Below are positions 18,463-27,971 of a stretch of DNA of 64,000 bases, in pieces. The stretch comes from Pseudoxanthomonas daejeonensis (GTDB taxonomy: Bacteria > Pseudomonadota > Gammaproteobacteria > Xanthomonadales > Xanthomonadaceae). A model generated the notes under the pieces. The model saw only the letters and a program-made list of their open reading frames with translations, had not been told where the DNA came from and made no database searches. The position numbers and the translations under genes were made by a program. Location: positions 1-64,000 of the forward strand of contig NZ_PDWN01000019.1 in assembly GCF_010093205.1 (NCBI RefSeq), read 5' to 3'. Each line of letters opens with the position of its first letter. Positions within the stretch are counted from its first letter, which is position 1.

Positions 18463-20571
18463 CTACAACGCGTCCAGCAGCGCCTGCTGCGCCGAATAGG
18501 GCGCTTCGCCCTCGGCCGGCACGCACTTGCGGTAGCGGCCGTCGGCACCGAGCTCCCACGCGTTGGTGTTGTCGGCCAGGTAGTTCTGCAACGCTTCGCG
18601 GCCGACGCGGTCCACCAGCGCCGGATCCAGGATCGGGAAGCAGGTCTCCACCCGCCGCAGCAGGTTGCGCTCCAGCCAGTCTGCGCTGGCGCCGTAGAGT
18701 TCGGGCTTGCCGTCGTTGCCGAACCAGTAGACCCGGCTGTGTTCGAGGAACCGGCCCACGATCGAACGCACCCGGATGTTGTCCGATACGCCCGGGATGC
18801 CCGGATGCAACGTGCAGGCGCCACGCACGATCAGGTCGATGGACACGCCGGCCTGCGAGGCGGCGTACAGCGCGCGCACCACCTGCGGCTCGTTGAGGGC
18901 GTTCATCTTGGCCACGATCCTTCCCGGCCGGCCGGAGGCCGCGAGCCGGGTCTCGCGCTCGATCCTTTGCAGGATCCCGCTGTGCAGGGTGAACGGCGAT
19001 TGCAGCAGGCGCTTGAGCCGGTTCGAAGGCGCCAGGCCGGACAGTTGCTGGAACAGCAGGTGCACGTCGTTGCCGATGTCCACGTCGGCGGTCAGCAGGC
19101 TCAGGTCGGTGTAAGCCCGCGCGGTACCGCTGTGGTAGTTGCCGGTGCCCAGGTGCACGTAGCGGCGCAGGCGCCGGCCTTCGCGGCGCACGATCAGCAG
19201 CATCTTGGCGTGGGTCTTGAAGCCGACCACGCCATACACGACCTGCACGCCGGCTTCCTGCAGGCGATCGGCCACGCCCAGGTTGGCGTCCTCGTCGAAG
19301 CGTGCCCGCAGCTCGACCACCACGGTCACGTCCTTGCCGTTGCGCGCGGCCTGGACCAGCGCCTCGACGATCGCCGAATCCTTGCCGGTGCGATACAGGG
19401 TCTGCTTGATCGCCAGCACATCCGGATCGACCGATGCCTGCGCGAGCAGTTCCAGCACCCCGGAGAACGAGTCGAAAGGATGGTGCAGCAGCACGTCGCC
19501 ACGGGCGACGGTCTTGAACACTTCCGCGCCTTCGAGGCGGTTGCGCGGGGTGAACGGCGGGTACTTCAGCTCCGGTCGCTGGACCAGGTCATGGACCTGG
19601 ATCACCCGGTTGAGGTTGACCGGGCCGTCGATGTAGTACGCCGCGTTCTCGCCCAGCTCGAAGTTGAGCAGCAGCGTGCGCACGATCGCCTTGGGGCAGT
19701 CGTGGGCGATCTCCAGGCGCACTGCGGGCCGGTAGCCGCGGCCGACCAGTTCGGTGCGCAATGCCGAAGCCAGGTTCTCGACCTCGTCCTCGTCCACCAC
19801 CAGTTCGGAGTTGCGCGTCACCCGGAACTGGTACGCACCGCGCACGGTCATGCCCGGGAACAGCTCGTCGACGAACGCCGCCAGCATCGAGGACAGCAGC
19901 ACGAACGCCTGCTTGCCCTTGCCGGCCAGGCTCGGCGGCAGCTCGACGATGCGGCTGAGCGAACGCGGCGCGCGCACGATGGCCAGGTGCCCAGGCCGGC
20001 CGAACGCGTCCATGCCCTCCAGCACGACCACCACGTTGAGCGACTTGTTGAGGATGCGCGGGAACGGGTGCGATGGGTCCAGGCCCAGCGGTGACAGCAC
20101 CGGCATGACCTTGTTGCGGAAGTAGGCGCGCAGCCAGCGGCGCTGGCGCGCGTTCCAGCTGTTGCGGCCAAGGACGCCGATGCCGGCGTCGGCCAGCGCC
20201 GGCCGGATGACCTCGTTCCAGCATCGGTATTGCGCGTCGACCAGCTCGGCTGCGCGGTCGTGGATCAGGTCCAGCAGCTGCGCCGGGGCAATGCCATCGG
20301 ACTGCGCCGGCAGGCCCAGGTCCAGCGCATGGCGCACCGTGGCGGCGCGGATCTCGAAGAACTCGTCGAGGTTGGTGCAGGAAATGCACAGGAAGCGCAG
20401 CCGTTCGAGCAATGGCACCAGCGGATCCTGGGCCTGGGCCAGCACCCGGAAATTGAAATCCAGCTGCGACAGCTCGCGGTTGAGGTACAGCGCCGGGTCG
20501 CGCAGGGCATCCGCGCCGCCGTCGTGTTCGTGCGTGCCGTGGGATTCGTGCTGGCGGCTGTCGTTGTCCAT
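18463..20571 (-). CDS. ppk1: Polyphosphate kinase 1
   Basis: 702 residues, matching the PPK1 size. It reversibly polymerises the gamma-phosphate of ATP into polyphosphate. Domains in order: N-terminal helical (YLNRELSQLDFNFRVL), head domain, and two PLD-like C-terminal domains. The phosphohistidine lies in GFKTHAKMLLI, and VHLGTGNYHSGTARAYTDLS and the metal-binding LYRTGKDSAIVEAL regions are intact. I use ATG 20571 (MDNDSRQHESHGTHEHDGG); an ATG 36 bp further upstream would overlap phoR. The histidine-rich leader is unusual but short. Confidence 0.94.
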   Translation of the reverse strand: MDNDSRQHESHGTHEHDGGADALRDPALYLNRELSQLDFNFRVLAQAQDPLVPLLERLRFLCISCTNLDEFFEIRAATVRHALDLGLPAQSDGIAPAQLLDLIHDRAAELVDAQYRCWNEVIRPALADAGIGVLGRNSWNARQRRWLRAYFRNKVMPVLSPLGLDPSHPFPRILNKSLNVVVVLEGMDAFGRPGHLAIVRAPRSLSRIVELPPSLAGKGKQAFVLLSSMLAAFVDELFPGMTVRGAYQFRVTRNSELVVDEDEVENLASALRTELVGRGYRPAVRLEIAHDCPKAIVRTLLLNFELGENAAYYIDGPVNLNRVIQVHDLVQRPELKYPPFTPRNRLEGAEVFKTVARGDVLLHHPFDSFSGVLELLAQASVDPDVLAIKQTLYRTGKDSAIVEALVQAARNGKDVTVVVELRARFDEDANLGVADRLQEAGVQVVYGVVGFKTHAKMLLIVRREGRRLRRYVHLGTGNYHSGTARAYTDLSLLTADVDIGNDVHLLFQQLSGLAPSNRLKRLLQSPFTLHSGILQRIERETRLAASGRPGRIVAKMNALNEPQVVRALYAASQAGVSIDLIVRGACTLHPGIPGVSDNIRVRSIVGRFLEHSRVYWFGNDGKPELYGASADWLERNLLRRVETCFPILDPALVDRVGREALQNYLADNTNAWELGADGRYRKCVPAEGEAPYSAQQALLDAL

Positions 20572-20593
20572 GGGGCTCGGGCCGGGGAGGGGG

Positions 20594-22003
20594 TCAGCGG
20601 GCGACATGTTCGGTCGCCGGCAGGGCAAGGGGGTCTTCCTGGCGCGCCTGCACGCGCTCGGGACCGAAGTGGCAGGCGAACACGCTGCCCTGGCCGACCG
20701 TGCTCTCGATCGACAGGCGTGCCTGGTGCAGGCCGAGCACGTGCTTGACGATCGACAACCCCAGGCCGGTGCCGCCGCTCTCGCGCGTACGGCTGCTGGA
20801 AACCCGGTAGAAGCGCTCGGTCAGCCGCGGGATGTGCGCCTCGGGGATACCGTAACCGGAATCGCGCACCGACAGCACTGCACCACCATCGGGCGTGCGC
20901 GCGAAGTCCACCTCCACCCGGCCGTCGGCAGGCGTGTAGCGGACCGCGTTGGTCACCAGGTTGGAGAACGCGCTGTGCAGCTCCTGGGTGGAACCCAGCA
21001 GGTCGCAGCCGGCGTGGTCGTGCACTTCGATGGCGTGCCGGCCCTGGCTGTAGGCCTCCGCCTCGCGGCGCAGCGTGGCCAGCATCGGCGCCATCGCCAC
21101 CGGTTCCTCCGGCAGGCTGTCGCGCGACTCCAGGCGCGAAAGGGCCAGCAGGTCCTCGACCAGCCGGGTCATCCGCTGCGACTGCTTCTGCATCTCGGCC
21201 AGCATCGGCTGCCAGGGCGGGAAGTCGGCCGGGTCGAGCATGTCGAGATAGCCATGGACCACGGTCAGCGGCGTGCGCAGTTCGTGGGAGACGTTGGCGA
21301 CGAAATCGCGGCGCATCTGCTCCAGGCGCAGCAGCTTGCTGACGTCGCGCGCGACCAGCAGCCAGTAGTCCTCGGAATAGGGGATCAGGCGCAGGTTCAG
21401 GCGCATGCGCTCGTCCACCGGCGAGGGCGCGTCCAGCATCGGTTCGGCGTTGCGCCCGGCCACGAGCCAGCGCGCCAGGGGCAGCGGCTGCAGGCGCTCG
21501 ACCACCGGTGCGCCGAGATCGTGCGGGTGGCGCAGCCCGAGCAGGTCGGTCGCCGCGCGATTGAACCAGATCGTGCGCTGGGTGTTGCGGTCGACCACTA
21601 CCACCGCGTCGGGCAGCGCTGCGGCGGCGGCGCGGTAGGCGCGCAGCATGTCCAGCAGGCGCCGCTTGCGCGCGCGTATCTCGACCTGGTTGCGATGGAG
21701 CAGGTGGTCCAGTTCGTTCCAGGCCCCGCTGCCGCGTGCCGGTTCCCAGCGGCGGCGGGCGGTCAGGCCGAGCAGGACACGGCGCAGGCGCCAGTAGTGC
21801 CATGCCAGCACGCCCAGGGCGGTGATCGCGAGCACCCAGCCGACCTGGCCGATCGCCAGGCCCACGAGGACCGCCGCGCCGAGCAGCCCCGCCAGCACCG
21901 CCAGGGTGCGTCGCCATGCCGCGCGCAGGTGCGGCGGCATCCGCCCGTCAAGGCTGGCGTCGTTCCGGGTGCGCGCTGCAGGCATGGCGTTGGGATCGTT
22001 CAT
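20594..22003 (-). CDS. phoR: Phosphate regulon sensor histidine kinase PhoR
   Basis: 469 residues. Two N-terminal membrane helices (about 34-72), a PAS domain (about 120-225), the HisKA domain with the phosphorylated His240 in SHELRTP, and the HATPase_c domain (NLVTNAVRYTP, DSGYGIPEAHIPRLTERFYR, GGTGLGLSIVKHV). It senses phosphate status through the Pst/PhoU system in other bacteria and phosphorylates PhoB. It follows phoB by 22 bp and precedes ppk by 22 bp, so the genes form one transcript. Confidence 0.94.
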   Translation of the reverse strand: MNDPNAMPAARTRNDASLDGRMPPHLRAAWRRTLAVLAGLLGAAVLVGLAIGQVGWVLAITALGVLAWHYWRLRRVLLGLTARRRWEPARGSGAWNELDHLLHRNQVEIRARKRRLLDMLRAYRAAAAALPDAVVVVDRNTQRTIWFNRAATDLLGLRHPHDLGAPVVERLQPLPLARWLVAGRNAEPMLDAPSPVDERMRLNLRLIPYSEDYWLLVARDVSKLLRLEQMRRDFVANVSHELRTPLTVVHGYLDMLDPADFPPWQPMLAEMQKQSQRMTRLVEDLLALSRLESRDSLPEEPVAMAPMLATLRREAEAYSQGRHAIEVHDHAGCDLLGSTQELHSAFSNLVTNAVRYTPADGRVEVDFARTPDGGAVLSVRDSGYGIPEAHIPRLTERFYRVSSSRTRESGGTGLGLSIVKHVLGLHQARLSIESTVGQGSVFACHFGPERVQARQEDPLALPATEHVAR

Positions 22004-22025
22004 CCGGTGCGGCGCGTCCGGGCAC

Positions 22026-22715
22026 TCAGGTGGCGCTGGAGAAGCGGTAGCCGGCGCCGCGCACGGTCTGCACCATGTTCTCGACGCCGAACGGTTCCAG
22101 CGTCTTGCGCAGGCGACGGATGTGCACGTCGATCGTACGTTCTTCCACGTACACGCTGCCGCCCCAGACGTGGTCCAGCAGCTGCGCGCGGCTGTAGACG
22201 CGCTCGGGATGGGTCATGAAGAAATGCAACAGCCGGTATTCGGTGGGGCCGATCGGCACGGCCGCATCGCCGGCGAACACGCGGTGCGCGGCACCGTCGA
22301 TGCGCAGCAGGCCGACTGCGACGCTGCCGTCCTCGTCGTCCTCGCGTGCGCGCCGCATCACCGCGCGGATCCGCGCCAGCAGTTCGCGCGCCGAAAAGGG
22401 CTTGACCACGTAGTCGTCGACGCCCGCTTCCAGCCCGCCGACGCGGTCGTTCTCCTCGCCGCGGGCGGTGAGCATGATGATCGGGACCTCGCGGGTCAGG
22501 GCCTCGCGGCGCCAGCGCCGGGCCAGGTCCAGGCCGCTGGTGCCGGGCAGCATCCAGTCCAGCAGGATCAGGTCGGGCACGCGGTCGGCGATGGCGGCCT
22601 GCGCTTCGCGCGCGTCGCCGGCATGCACCGGTGCGTAGTCGCCCTTGCGCAGGGCGAAAGCGACCATGTCCCGGATCGCGGGCTCGTCATCGACGATCAG
22701 GATCTGCTTCTGCAC
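22026..22715 (-). CDS. phoB: Phosphate regulon response regulator PhoB
   Basis: 229 residues. Receiver domain with acidic pocket D9/D10, phospho-acceptor Asp53 in LILLDWMLPG and Lys in VVKPFSA, followed by an OmpR-type winged-helix DNA-binding domain (about 130-229) with the recognition region YVEERTIDVHIRRLRKTLEP. When phosphorylated it binds Pho boxes; one such box lies upstream of this gene, implying autoregulation. First gene of phoB-phoR-ppk-ppx. Confidence 0.95.
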   Translation of the reverse strand: MQKQILIVDDEPAIRDMVAFALRKGDYAPVHAGDAREAQAAIADRVPDLILLDWMLPGTSGLDLARRWRREALTREVPIIMLTARGEENDRVGGLEAGVDDYVVKPFSARELLARIRAVMRRAREDDEDGSVAVGLLRIDGAAHRVFAGDAAVPIGPTEYRLLHFFMTHPERVYSRAQLLDHVWGGSVYVEERTIDVHIRRLRKTLEPFGVENMVQTVRGAGYRFSSAT

Positions 22716-22745
22716 GGCTTTCCCGGAAGTAGGGGCGACGGCGGA

Positions 22746-22779
22746 ATTAGACTACCGTCCGATGACCGAATTGTGACAG
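22746..22779 (-). promoter_or_regulatory. Pho box and -10 of the phoB operon
   Basis: On the minus strand 22779-22762 reads CTGTCAC-AATT-CGGTCAT, a near-perfect Pho box (two 7-mers of CTGTCAT type around a 4-bp AT-rich spacer). Ten bases further is TCTAAT (22751-22746), five of six matches to a -10. In E. coli PhoB promoters the box replaces the -35 with just this spacing. The predicted transcript starts about 25 bp before the phoB ATG. Confidence 0.8.
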
Positions 22780-22806
22780 CGCCTTTCGAGGCGTGGGCGC
22801 CGTTTT

Positions 22807-24447
22807 TCAGCGGCGCTGCATGTCGGGGTCGCGGATGCCCTGGCGGCGCAATTCCAGCACGGTGGGCGTGATGGCGACGATGCGGGCGTCGACCCGGGCG
22901 CGGGTGACGTAGTCCAGGTCGCCGCGCTTTTTCAGCGTTTCCAGCTGGATCAGCGCCTGCTCGGGGCGACCATTGAGGAAAGCGGCCTCGGCGTAGGCCT
23001 CCGCGGCCCGGCTGGTGTCGCCCGCCAGTTCGCTGGCGCGGGCGAAGGTCTGCTGGAACACCGGATCGCTGCCCGAACGGGCCAGCTGCGGGCGCAGGAT
23101 TTCCTGGGCCCGTCGTCCGGCCTGCTTGCCGCCCTGTTCGACCAGGACACGTGCGTAGGTCAGGGCGACCGGCCGGCTGCCCGGCATCTTCCGCAGCAGC
23201 TCGTCGTAGCGGCGATTGGCCTCGGCGGCATGGCCCGAGCGCGATTCGGCCTCGCCCAGGGCCAGTTCCAGCCACAGGTTGTCGGGGTGCCCATCGAGCA
23301 GGCGCGACAGTTCGGTCGCGGCTGCCGCCGGCTGGCGGTTCAGGCGGGCCAGGGCCAGGCCGTACTGCTGCGCGTCCGACAGGCCCTTCGGACCGGACCG
23401 GCGCAGCGATTCGTACTCGCGGATCGCCTCGTCGGGGGTGTTGGCGGTCAACGCCCGCAGGCGTTCCTGGGCCCATCCGAACTGCGCGCCCACGGCCTCG
23501 GCGGTGGGGTCGAACGGGTCGATGCGAAAACCGGCAGGCAGCAGCGGATTGCTGCTGGAGGGAGGAGGGGCCTGGACCTTGAACGGATCCATGCGCTCGA
23601 TCCGCTCGCCACCGCCGGGGACCGACGTGACCGCGGTGACCGAGCCGCGCTTGAGTTGTTCGGCGCGCTGCTTGGCCTCGCTGATGCGGGTCGTATTGAC
23701 CGGATGCGTGCGCAGGTAGTCGGGCGCGCTGTACCCGCCTTCGTTGCCGCGCATGGCGAAGGACATGCGCTCGAAGAAGCCGGCCATCGCGTCGACGTCG
23801 TAGCCGCTGCGCGACAGGGTGCGGATGCCGAGCCGGTCGGCTTCCGATTCGTTGGAGCGGGTGTAGTCGATCTGGTTCTGCTGCATCAGCGCCATCGCAC
23901 TGGCGACGGCTGCCTCCGAGGCTTCGCCGGCGGAACTGCCGCCGGCGGCCTGCGCGGCGACGATCGCGGCGAGCATGCCGAGCAGGATCGGGATCTGGTC
24001 GCGCTGCGCGCGTTCCACGCCGCGCAGCACGTGCTGCTGGGTGACATGGGCGACTTCGTGGGCCAGTACCGCCGCGACCTCGTCTTCGCGCTGCGCGGTG
24101 AGGACCAGCCCTGCGTTCATGCCGATGTAGCCGCCCAGGGTGGCGAAGGCATTGATCTGCCGGTCCTTGAGCATGAAGAACGTGTACGGCTGTTCGGGCC
24201 GGTCGCTGTTGGAGCCGAGCCGGTTGCCCATGGATTGCAGCCAGTCGTCCAGCAAGGGGTCTTCGAGCAGGTAGCCGTAATTGCGCAGTTCGCGCAGCAT
24301 CATCCCGCCGTACTCGGCCTGCTTGGCCGGGTTCAGCAGTTCGCCCGCCGACGAGCCGATGTCCGGCAGGCGCGGTTCGTCCTGCGCCACCGTGCGCATC
24401 GGGGCCAAGGCCAAGGTAAGGGCGGCAGCCAGCAGCAGGTAGCGCAA
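22807..24447 (-). CDS. bepA: BepA-like periplasmic M48 metalloprotease with TPR repeats
   Basis: 546 residues. The signal peptide is cleaved near AQD (about 21-23). An M48 metalloprotease domain with zinc motif HEVAH (130-134) and the third ligand in NESEADRLG is followed by a C-terminal TPR region from about 330. BepA chaperones or degrades stalled LptD and BAM substrates at the outer membrane. The start ATG 24447 is the first residue of the signal peptide; an in-frame shadow in another register is ignored. It lies 92 bp upstream of phoB on the same strand, before the phoB promoter, so it is not part of the Pho unit; it is divergent from grxC. Confidence 0.88.
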   Translation of the reverse strand: MRYLLLAAALTLALAPMRTVAQDEPRLPDIGSSAGELLNPAKQAEYGGMMLRELRNYGYLLEDPLLDDWLQSMGNRLGSNSDRPEQPYTFFMLKDRQINAFATLGGYIGMNAGLVLTAQREDEVAAVLAHEVAHVTQQHVLRGVERAQRDQIPILLGMLAAIVAAQAAGGSSAGEASEAAVASAMALMQQNQIDYTRSNESEADRLGIRTLSRSGYDVDAMAGFFERMSFAMRGNEGGYSAPDYLRTHPVNTTRISEAKQRAEQLKRGSVTAVTSVPGGGERIERMDPFKVQAPPPSSSNPLLPAGFRIDPFDPTAEAVGAQFGWAQERLRALTANTPDEAIREYESLRRSGPKGLSDAQQYGLALARLNRQPAAAATELSRLLDGHPDNLWLELALGEAESRSGHAAEANRRYDELLRKMPGSRPVALTYARVLVEQGGKQAGRRAQEILRPQLARSGSDPVFQQTFARASELAGDTSRAAEAYAEAAFLNGRPEQALIQLETLKKRGDLDYVTRARVDARIVAITPTVLELRRQGIRDPDMQRR

Positions 24448-24599
24448 ACGGGTTCTCCGACGGTCGGCGTGAGCATGGCGGCGGCGCCTGGGGCGCGGGT
24501 GAATCGGCGGTTAACCCGCTGTGTTCCACCCGTGGAGGCTGCCTGCGGCGCCGCCGCTACCATATCGGTATTGACCCCAATCGTCCCGCGGAGTTTCCC

Positions 24600-24893
24600 G
24601 TGTCCCCGTCTGCCCCTCCGATCGTGATCTATTCCACCGCCATCTGCCCGTATTGCGTGGCCGCCAAGAATTTCCTGAAAAGCCAGGGGCGCGAGTGGAC
24701 CGAGGTCCGCGTCGACCTCGACCTGGAAGAGCGCCGGAAGATGATCGACCTTGCGCGCCGCACCAGCGTGCCGCAGATCTTCGTCGGCGACGTCCATGTC
24801 GGCGGCTACGACGACATGATGGCGCTGCATCGCAAGGGTGGCCTGCTGCCGCTTCTCGATGGGCACGGCCAGGTCCCGGAGGCCTCGGCGTGA
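24600..24893 (+). CDS. grxC: Glutaredoxin 3
   Basis: 97 residues from a GTG start. Small thiol-disulfide oxidoreductase with active site CPYC (Cys16/Cys19) and the glutathione-binding motifs TSVPQIFVG and GGYDDM. There is no in-frame ATG before the fold begins, so GTG 24600 is required. It overlaps the next gene by 4 bp (GTGA), suggesting a coupled two-gene thiol-redox unit. Divergent from bepA. Confidence 0.92.
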   Translation: MSPSAPPIVIYSTAICPYCVAAKNFLKSQGREWTEVRVDLDLEERRKMIDLARRTSVPQIFVGDVHVGGYDDMMALHRKGGLLPLLDGHGQVPEASA

Positions 24894-25291
24894 GCGGGCA
24901 GGGGGAGGACGGCGCCGACCGCGTCCGCGAGTTCACCGAATTCCGCCAGCGCATGAACCAGCGGATCCTTGCCGAGCCCAACCAGGTGGTGAGGCGGTTC
25001 TTCGCCCTGGACGCGCAGACCTACCAGGCCGGTGCGCTGGACCTGAAGACCAAGGAGCTGCTCGGCCTGGTGGCCTCGATGGTGCTTCGCTGCGACGACT
25101 GCATCAGCTACCACGTCGCCCAGTGCAAGGAAGCCGGGGTCTCGCGGGACGAGTTCTTCGAGACCTTCTCGGTCGGCCTGGTGGTGGGTGGCTCGATCGT
25201 GATCCCCCACCTGCGCCGGGCGGTGGACTTCCTGGACCAGCTGGAAGCAGGGGCGGCGGACCCCGCGGCACCTGCCCACGACCACGGTTGA
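24890..25291 (+). CDS. Carboxymuconolactone decarboxylase/AhpD family protein
   Basis: 133 residues from GTG 24890, which overlaps the grxC stop. The AhpD-like core has the redox motif Cys68-x-x-Cys71-x-x-x-His75 (CDDCISYH), indicating a thiol peroxidase-type reductase rather than a true decarboxylase. The C-terminus is His/Pro rich (PAHDHG). Pairing with a glutaredoxin is consistent with thiol-dependent peroxide or alkylhydroperoxide handling, which is inference. Confidence 0.8.
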   Translation: MSGQGEDGADRVREFTEFRQRMNQRILAEPNQVVRRFFALDAQTYQAGALDLKTKELLGLVASMVLRCDDCISYHVAQCKEAGVSRDEFFETFSVGLVVGGSIVIPHLRRAVDFLDQLEAGAADPAAPAHDHG

Positions 25292-25360
25292 GCCGGTCCG
25301 CGGGCCTTCCCGTCCGCGCACCCTCCCAAGGTCGATGTGGGGTGTTCACCGGGGATCGGG

Positions 25361-25366
25361 CATAAT
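25361..25366 (+). promoter_or_regulatory. Predicted -10 element of the isocitrate dehydrogenase gene
   Basis: CATAAT at 25361-25366 in the context GGGCATAATTTC; it would give a leader of about 70 nt. The -35 at 17-bp spacing is poor (TGGGGT), so an activator may be needed. Confidence 0.35.
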
Positions 25367-25441
25367 TTCACGACAAACTTTCCCTTCCCCACGTGCCGTG
25401 CCCGCTTCCAGGGCCGGCGCGCCTGTTCCGGAACACTACCC

Positions 25442-26446
<1,005 letters not shown>

Positions 26447-26472
26447 TCCGGCGCTGGCGGCAACACGCAACG

Positions 26473-26497
26473 ACGGGACGCACAGCGTCCCGTTTTT
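26473..26497 (+). terminator. Rho-independent terminator after the isocitrate dehydrogenase
   Basis: Stem ACGGGACG (26473-26480) and CGTCCCGT (26486-26493), loop CACAG, followed by a T5 run. Confidence 0.85.
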
Positions 26498-26577
26498 GTT
26501 GGAGGCTGTGCCATCCATGGCGTTGGCCGGCGCCGTGATGCGACGCACAATCCCCGGCCCGCATCCGAGGCCCGGCC

Positions 26578-27900
26578 ATGTCCGTCCGCCCCAGCGCGCT
26601 GGCGCTGACCCCGCTTCTGCTGTTCCTGGCGCTGTTCTTCGGCGCCGGGCTGTATTACACCGCCCAGGGCGAGCCGATGGGCTTCTACCAGTTGCGCGCG
26701 CCGGTGGCGATCCTGCCGGCCCTTGCGCTGGGCCTGTGGCTGGCGCGCCGCCGCGGCGTGCCGGCGCAGCCGACCCTGCTGGCCGGCATGGGCGACAGCA
26801 ACGTCATGCTGATGTGCCTGATCTTCCTGCTGGCCGGCGCCTTCGCCGTGGTGTCCAAGGCGATCGGCGCGGTCGACGCGGTGGTCGCGCTCGGGCTGGG
26901 CGCGCTGCCTGCCGCGCTGATCCTGCCAGGGCTGTTCCTGGTGGCGTCATTCGTTTCGTTGTCGATCGGCACTTCGATGGGCACGGTCGCGGCGGTGGTA
27001 CCGATCGCACTGGGCGTGGCCGATGCCTCGGGACTGGACCGCGTGCTGGTGCTGGGTGCGGTATTGGGTGGTGCGATGTTTGGCGACAACCTGTCGATCA
27101 TCTCCGACACCACCATCGCCGCCACCCGCAGCCAGGGCGCGGAAATGCGCGACAAGTTCCGCGAGAACTTCAAGATCGCCGCGCCGGCCGCGATCGCGAC
27201 CGTGATCCTGCTGGCGACGCTGGGCGACAGCGTGCCCGTGCCTGAAGCGGCGGAGGCATCGCCCTGGCTGGTGCTGCCCTACGTGCTGGTGCTGGTCCTG
27301 GCGCTGACCGGGCTGGACGTCGTCCTGGTACTGGGGATCGGCCTGGTGGTGACCGGCGGCTTCGGCCTGGCGATGGCGCCCGGGTATGGAGCCGTCGATT
27401 TCGTCGGCGACATCTATGCCGGCTTCGAGAGCATGGTCGAGATCACCCTGCTGTCGATCCTGATCGGAGGCCTGGCGGCGCTGATCAAGGCGACCGGCGG
27501 CCTGGCCTGGCTGGCGCAGGCGATCGCCAGGTTCGCCCGCGGCCATACCGGCCGCCGCTCCGGCGAGTTCAGCATTGCCGCGCTTGCGGCCGGCACCGAC
27601 GCGCTGACCGCCAACAACACCGTGGCGATCCTGGTCACCGGCAGCCTCGCCAAGGACATCGCCCAGCGCCACGGCATCAGCCCGCGCCGTGCGGCCAGCA
27701 TCCTCGACATCTTCGCCTGCGTGGTCCAGGGCGTGCAGCCGTACGGTGCGCAGATCCTGTTGGCCGCATCGCTCGCCGCGGTCTCGCCGCTGGCCCTGGC
27801 AGGCAGCGTGCACTACTGCTGGCTGCTGGCCCTGTCGGCGATCGTGTTCATGCTCTGGCCCGCGCGGAAGGCGTCGACTCCGGCCACGCCGGTCGATTGA
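26578..27900 (+). CDS. nhaC: NhaC-family Na+/H+ antiporter
   Basis: 440 residues, about 11-12 membrane helices. Characteristic NhaC motifs are present: FVSLSIGTSMGTVAAVVPIALG, GAVLGGAMFGDNLSIISDTTIAATRSQG, GLAALIKATGGL and ALAAGTDALTANNTVAILVTG. It exchanges Na+ (or Li+) for protons, or possibly malate/lactate as in the MleN branch; the substrate cannot be assigned by eye. Single gene following the idh terminator and closed by a large palindrome shared with the convergent Bax1-like gene. Confidence 0.85.
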   Translation: MSVRPSALALTPLLLFLALFFGAGLYYTAQGEPMGFYQLRAPVAILPALALGLWLARRRGVPAQPTLLAGMGDSNVMLMCLIFLLAGAFAVVSKAIGAVDAVVALGLGALPAALILPGLFLVASFVSLSIGTSMGTVAAVVPIALGVADASGLDRVLVLGAVLGGAMFGDNLSIISDTTIAATRSQGAEMRDKFRENFKIAAPAAIATVILLATLGDSVPVPEAAEASPWLVLPYVLVLVLALTGLDVVLVLGIGLVVTGGFGLAMAPGYGAVDFVGDIYAGFESMVEITLLSILIGGLAALIKATGGLAWLAQAIARFARGHTGRRSGEFSIAALAAGTDALTANNTVAILVTGSLAKDIAQRHGISPRRAASILDIFACVVQGVQPYGAQILLAASLAAVSPLALAGSVHYCWLLALSAIVFMLWPARKASTPATPVD

Positions 27901-27911
27901 GGGCGTGAAGT

Positions 27912-27957
27912 GCTGGAACGGAAACGGGGCGCCGAGGCGCCCCGTTTCCGTTCCAGC
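27912..27957. terminator. 22-bp perfect inverted repeat between convergent genes
   Basis: Left arm 27912-27933, right arm 27936-27957, every base paired, centre GA; each arm carries GGAACGGAAAC. It lies 11 bp after the nhaC stop and 14 bp before the end of the opposite gene, so it likely terminates transcription from both sides. There is no long T-tract on either side. Confidence 0.7.
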
Positions 27958-27971
27958 GGTGCCGCCGGGGT

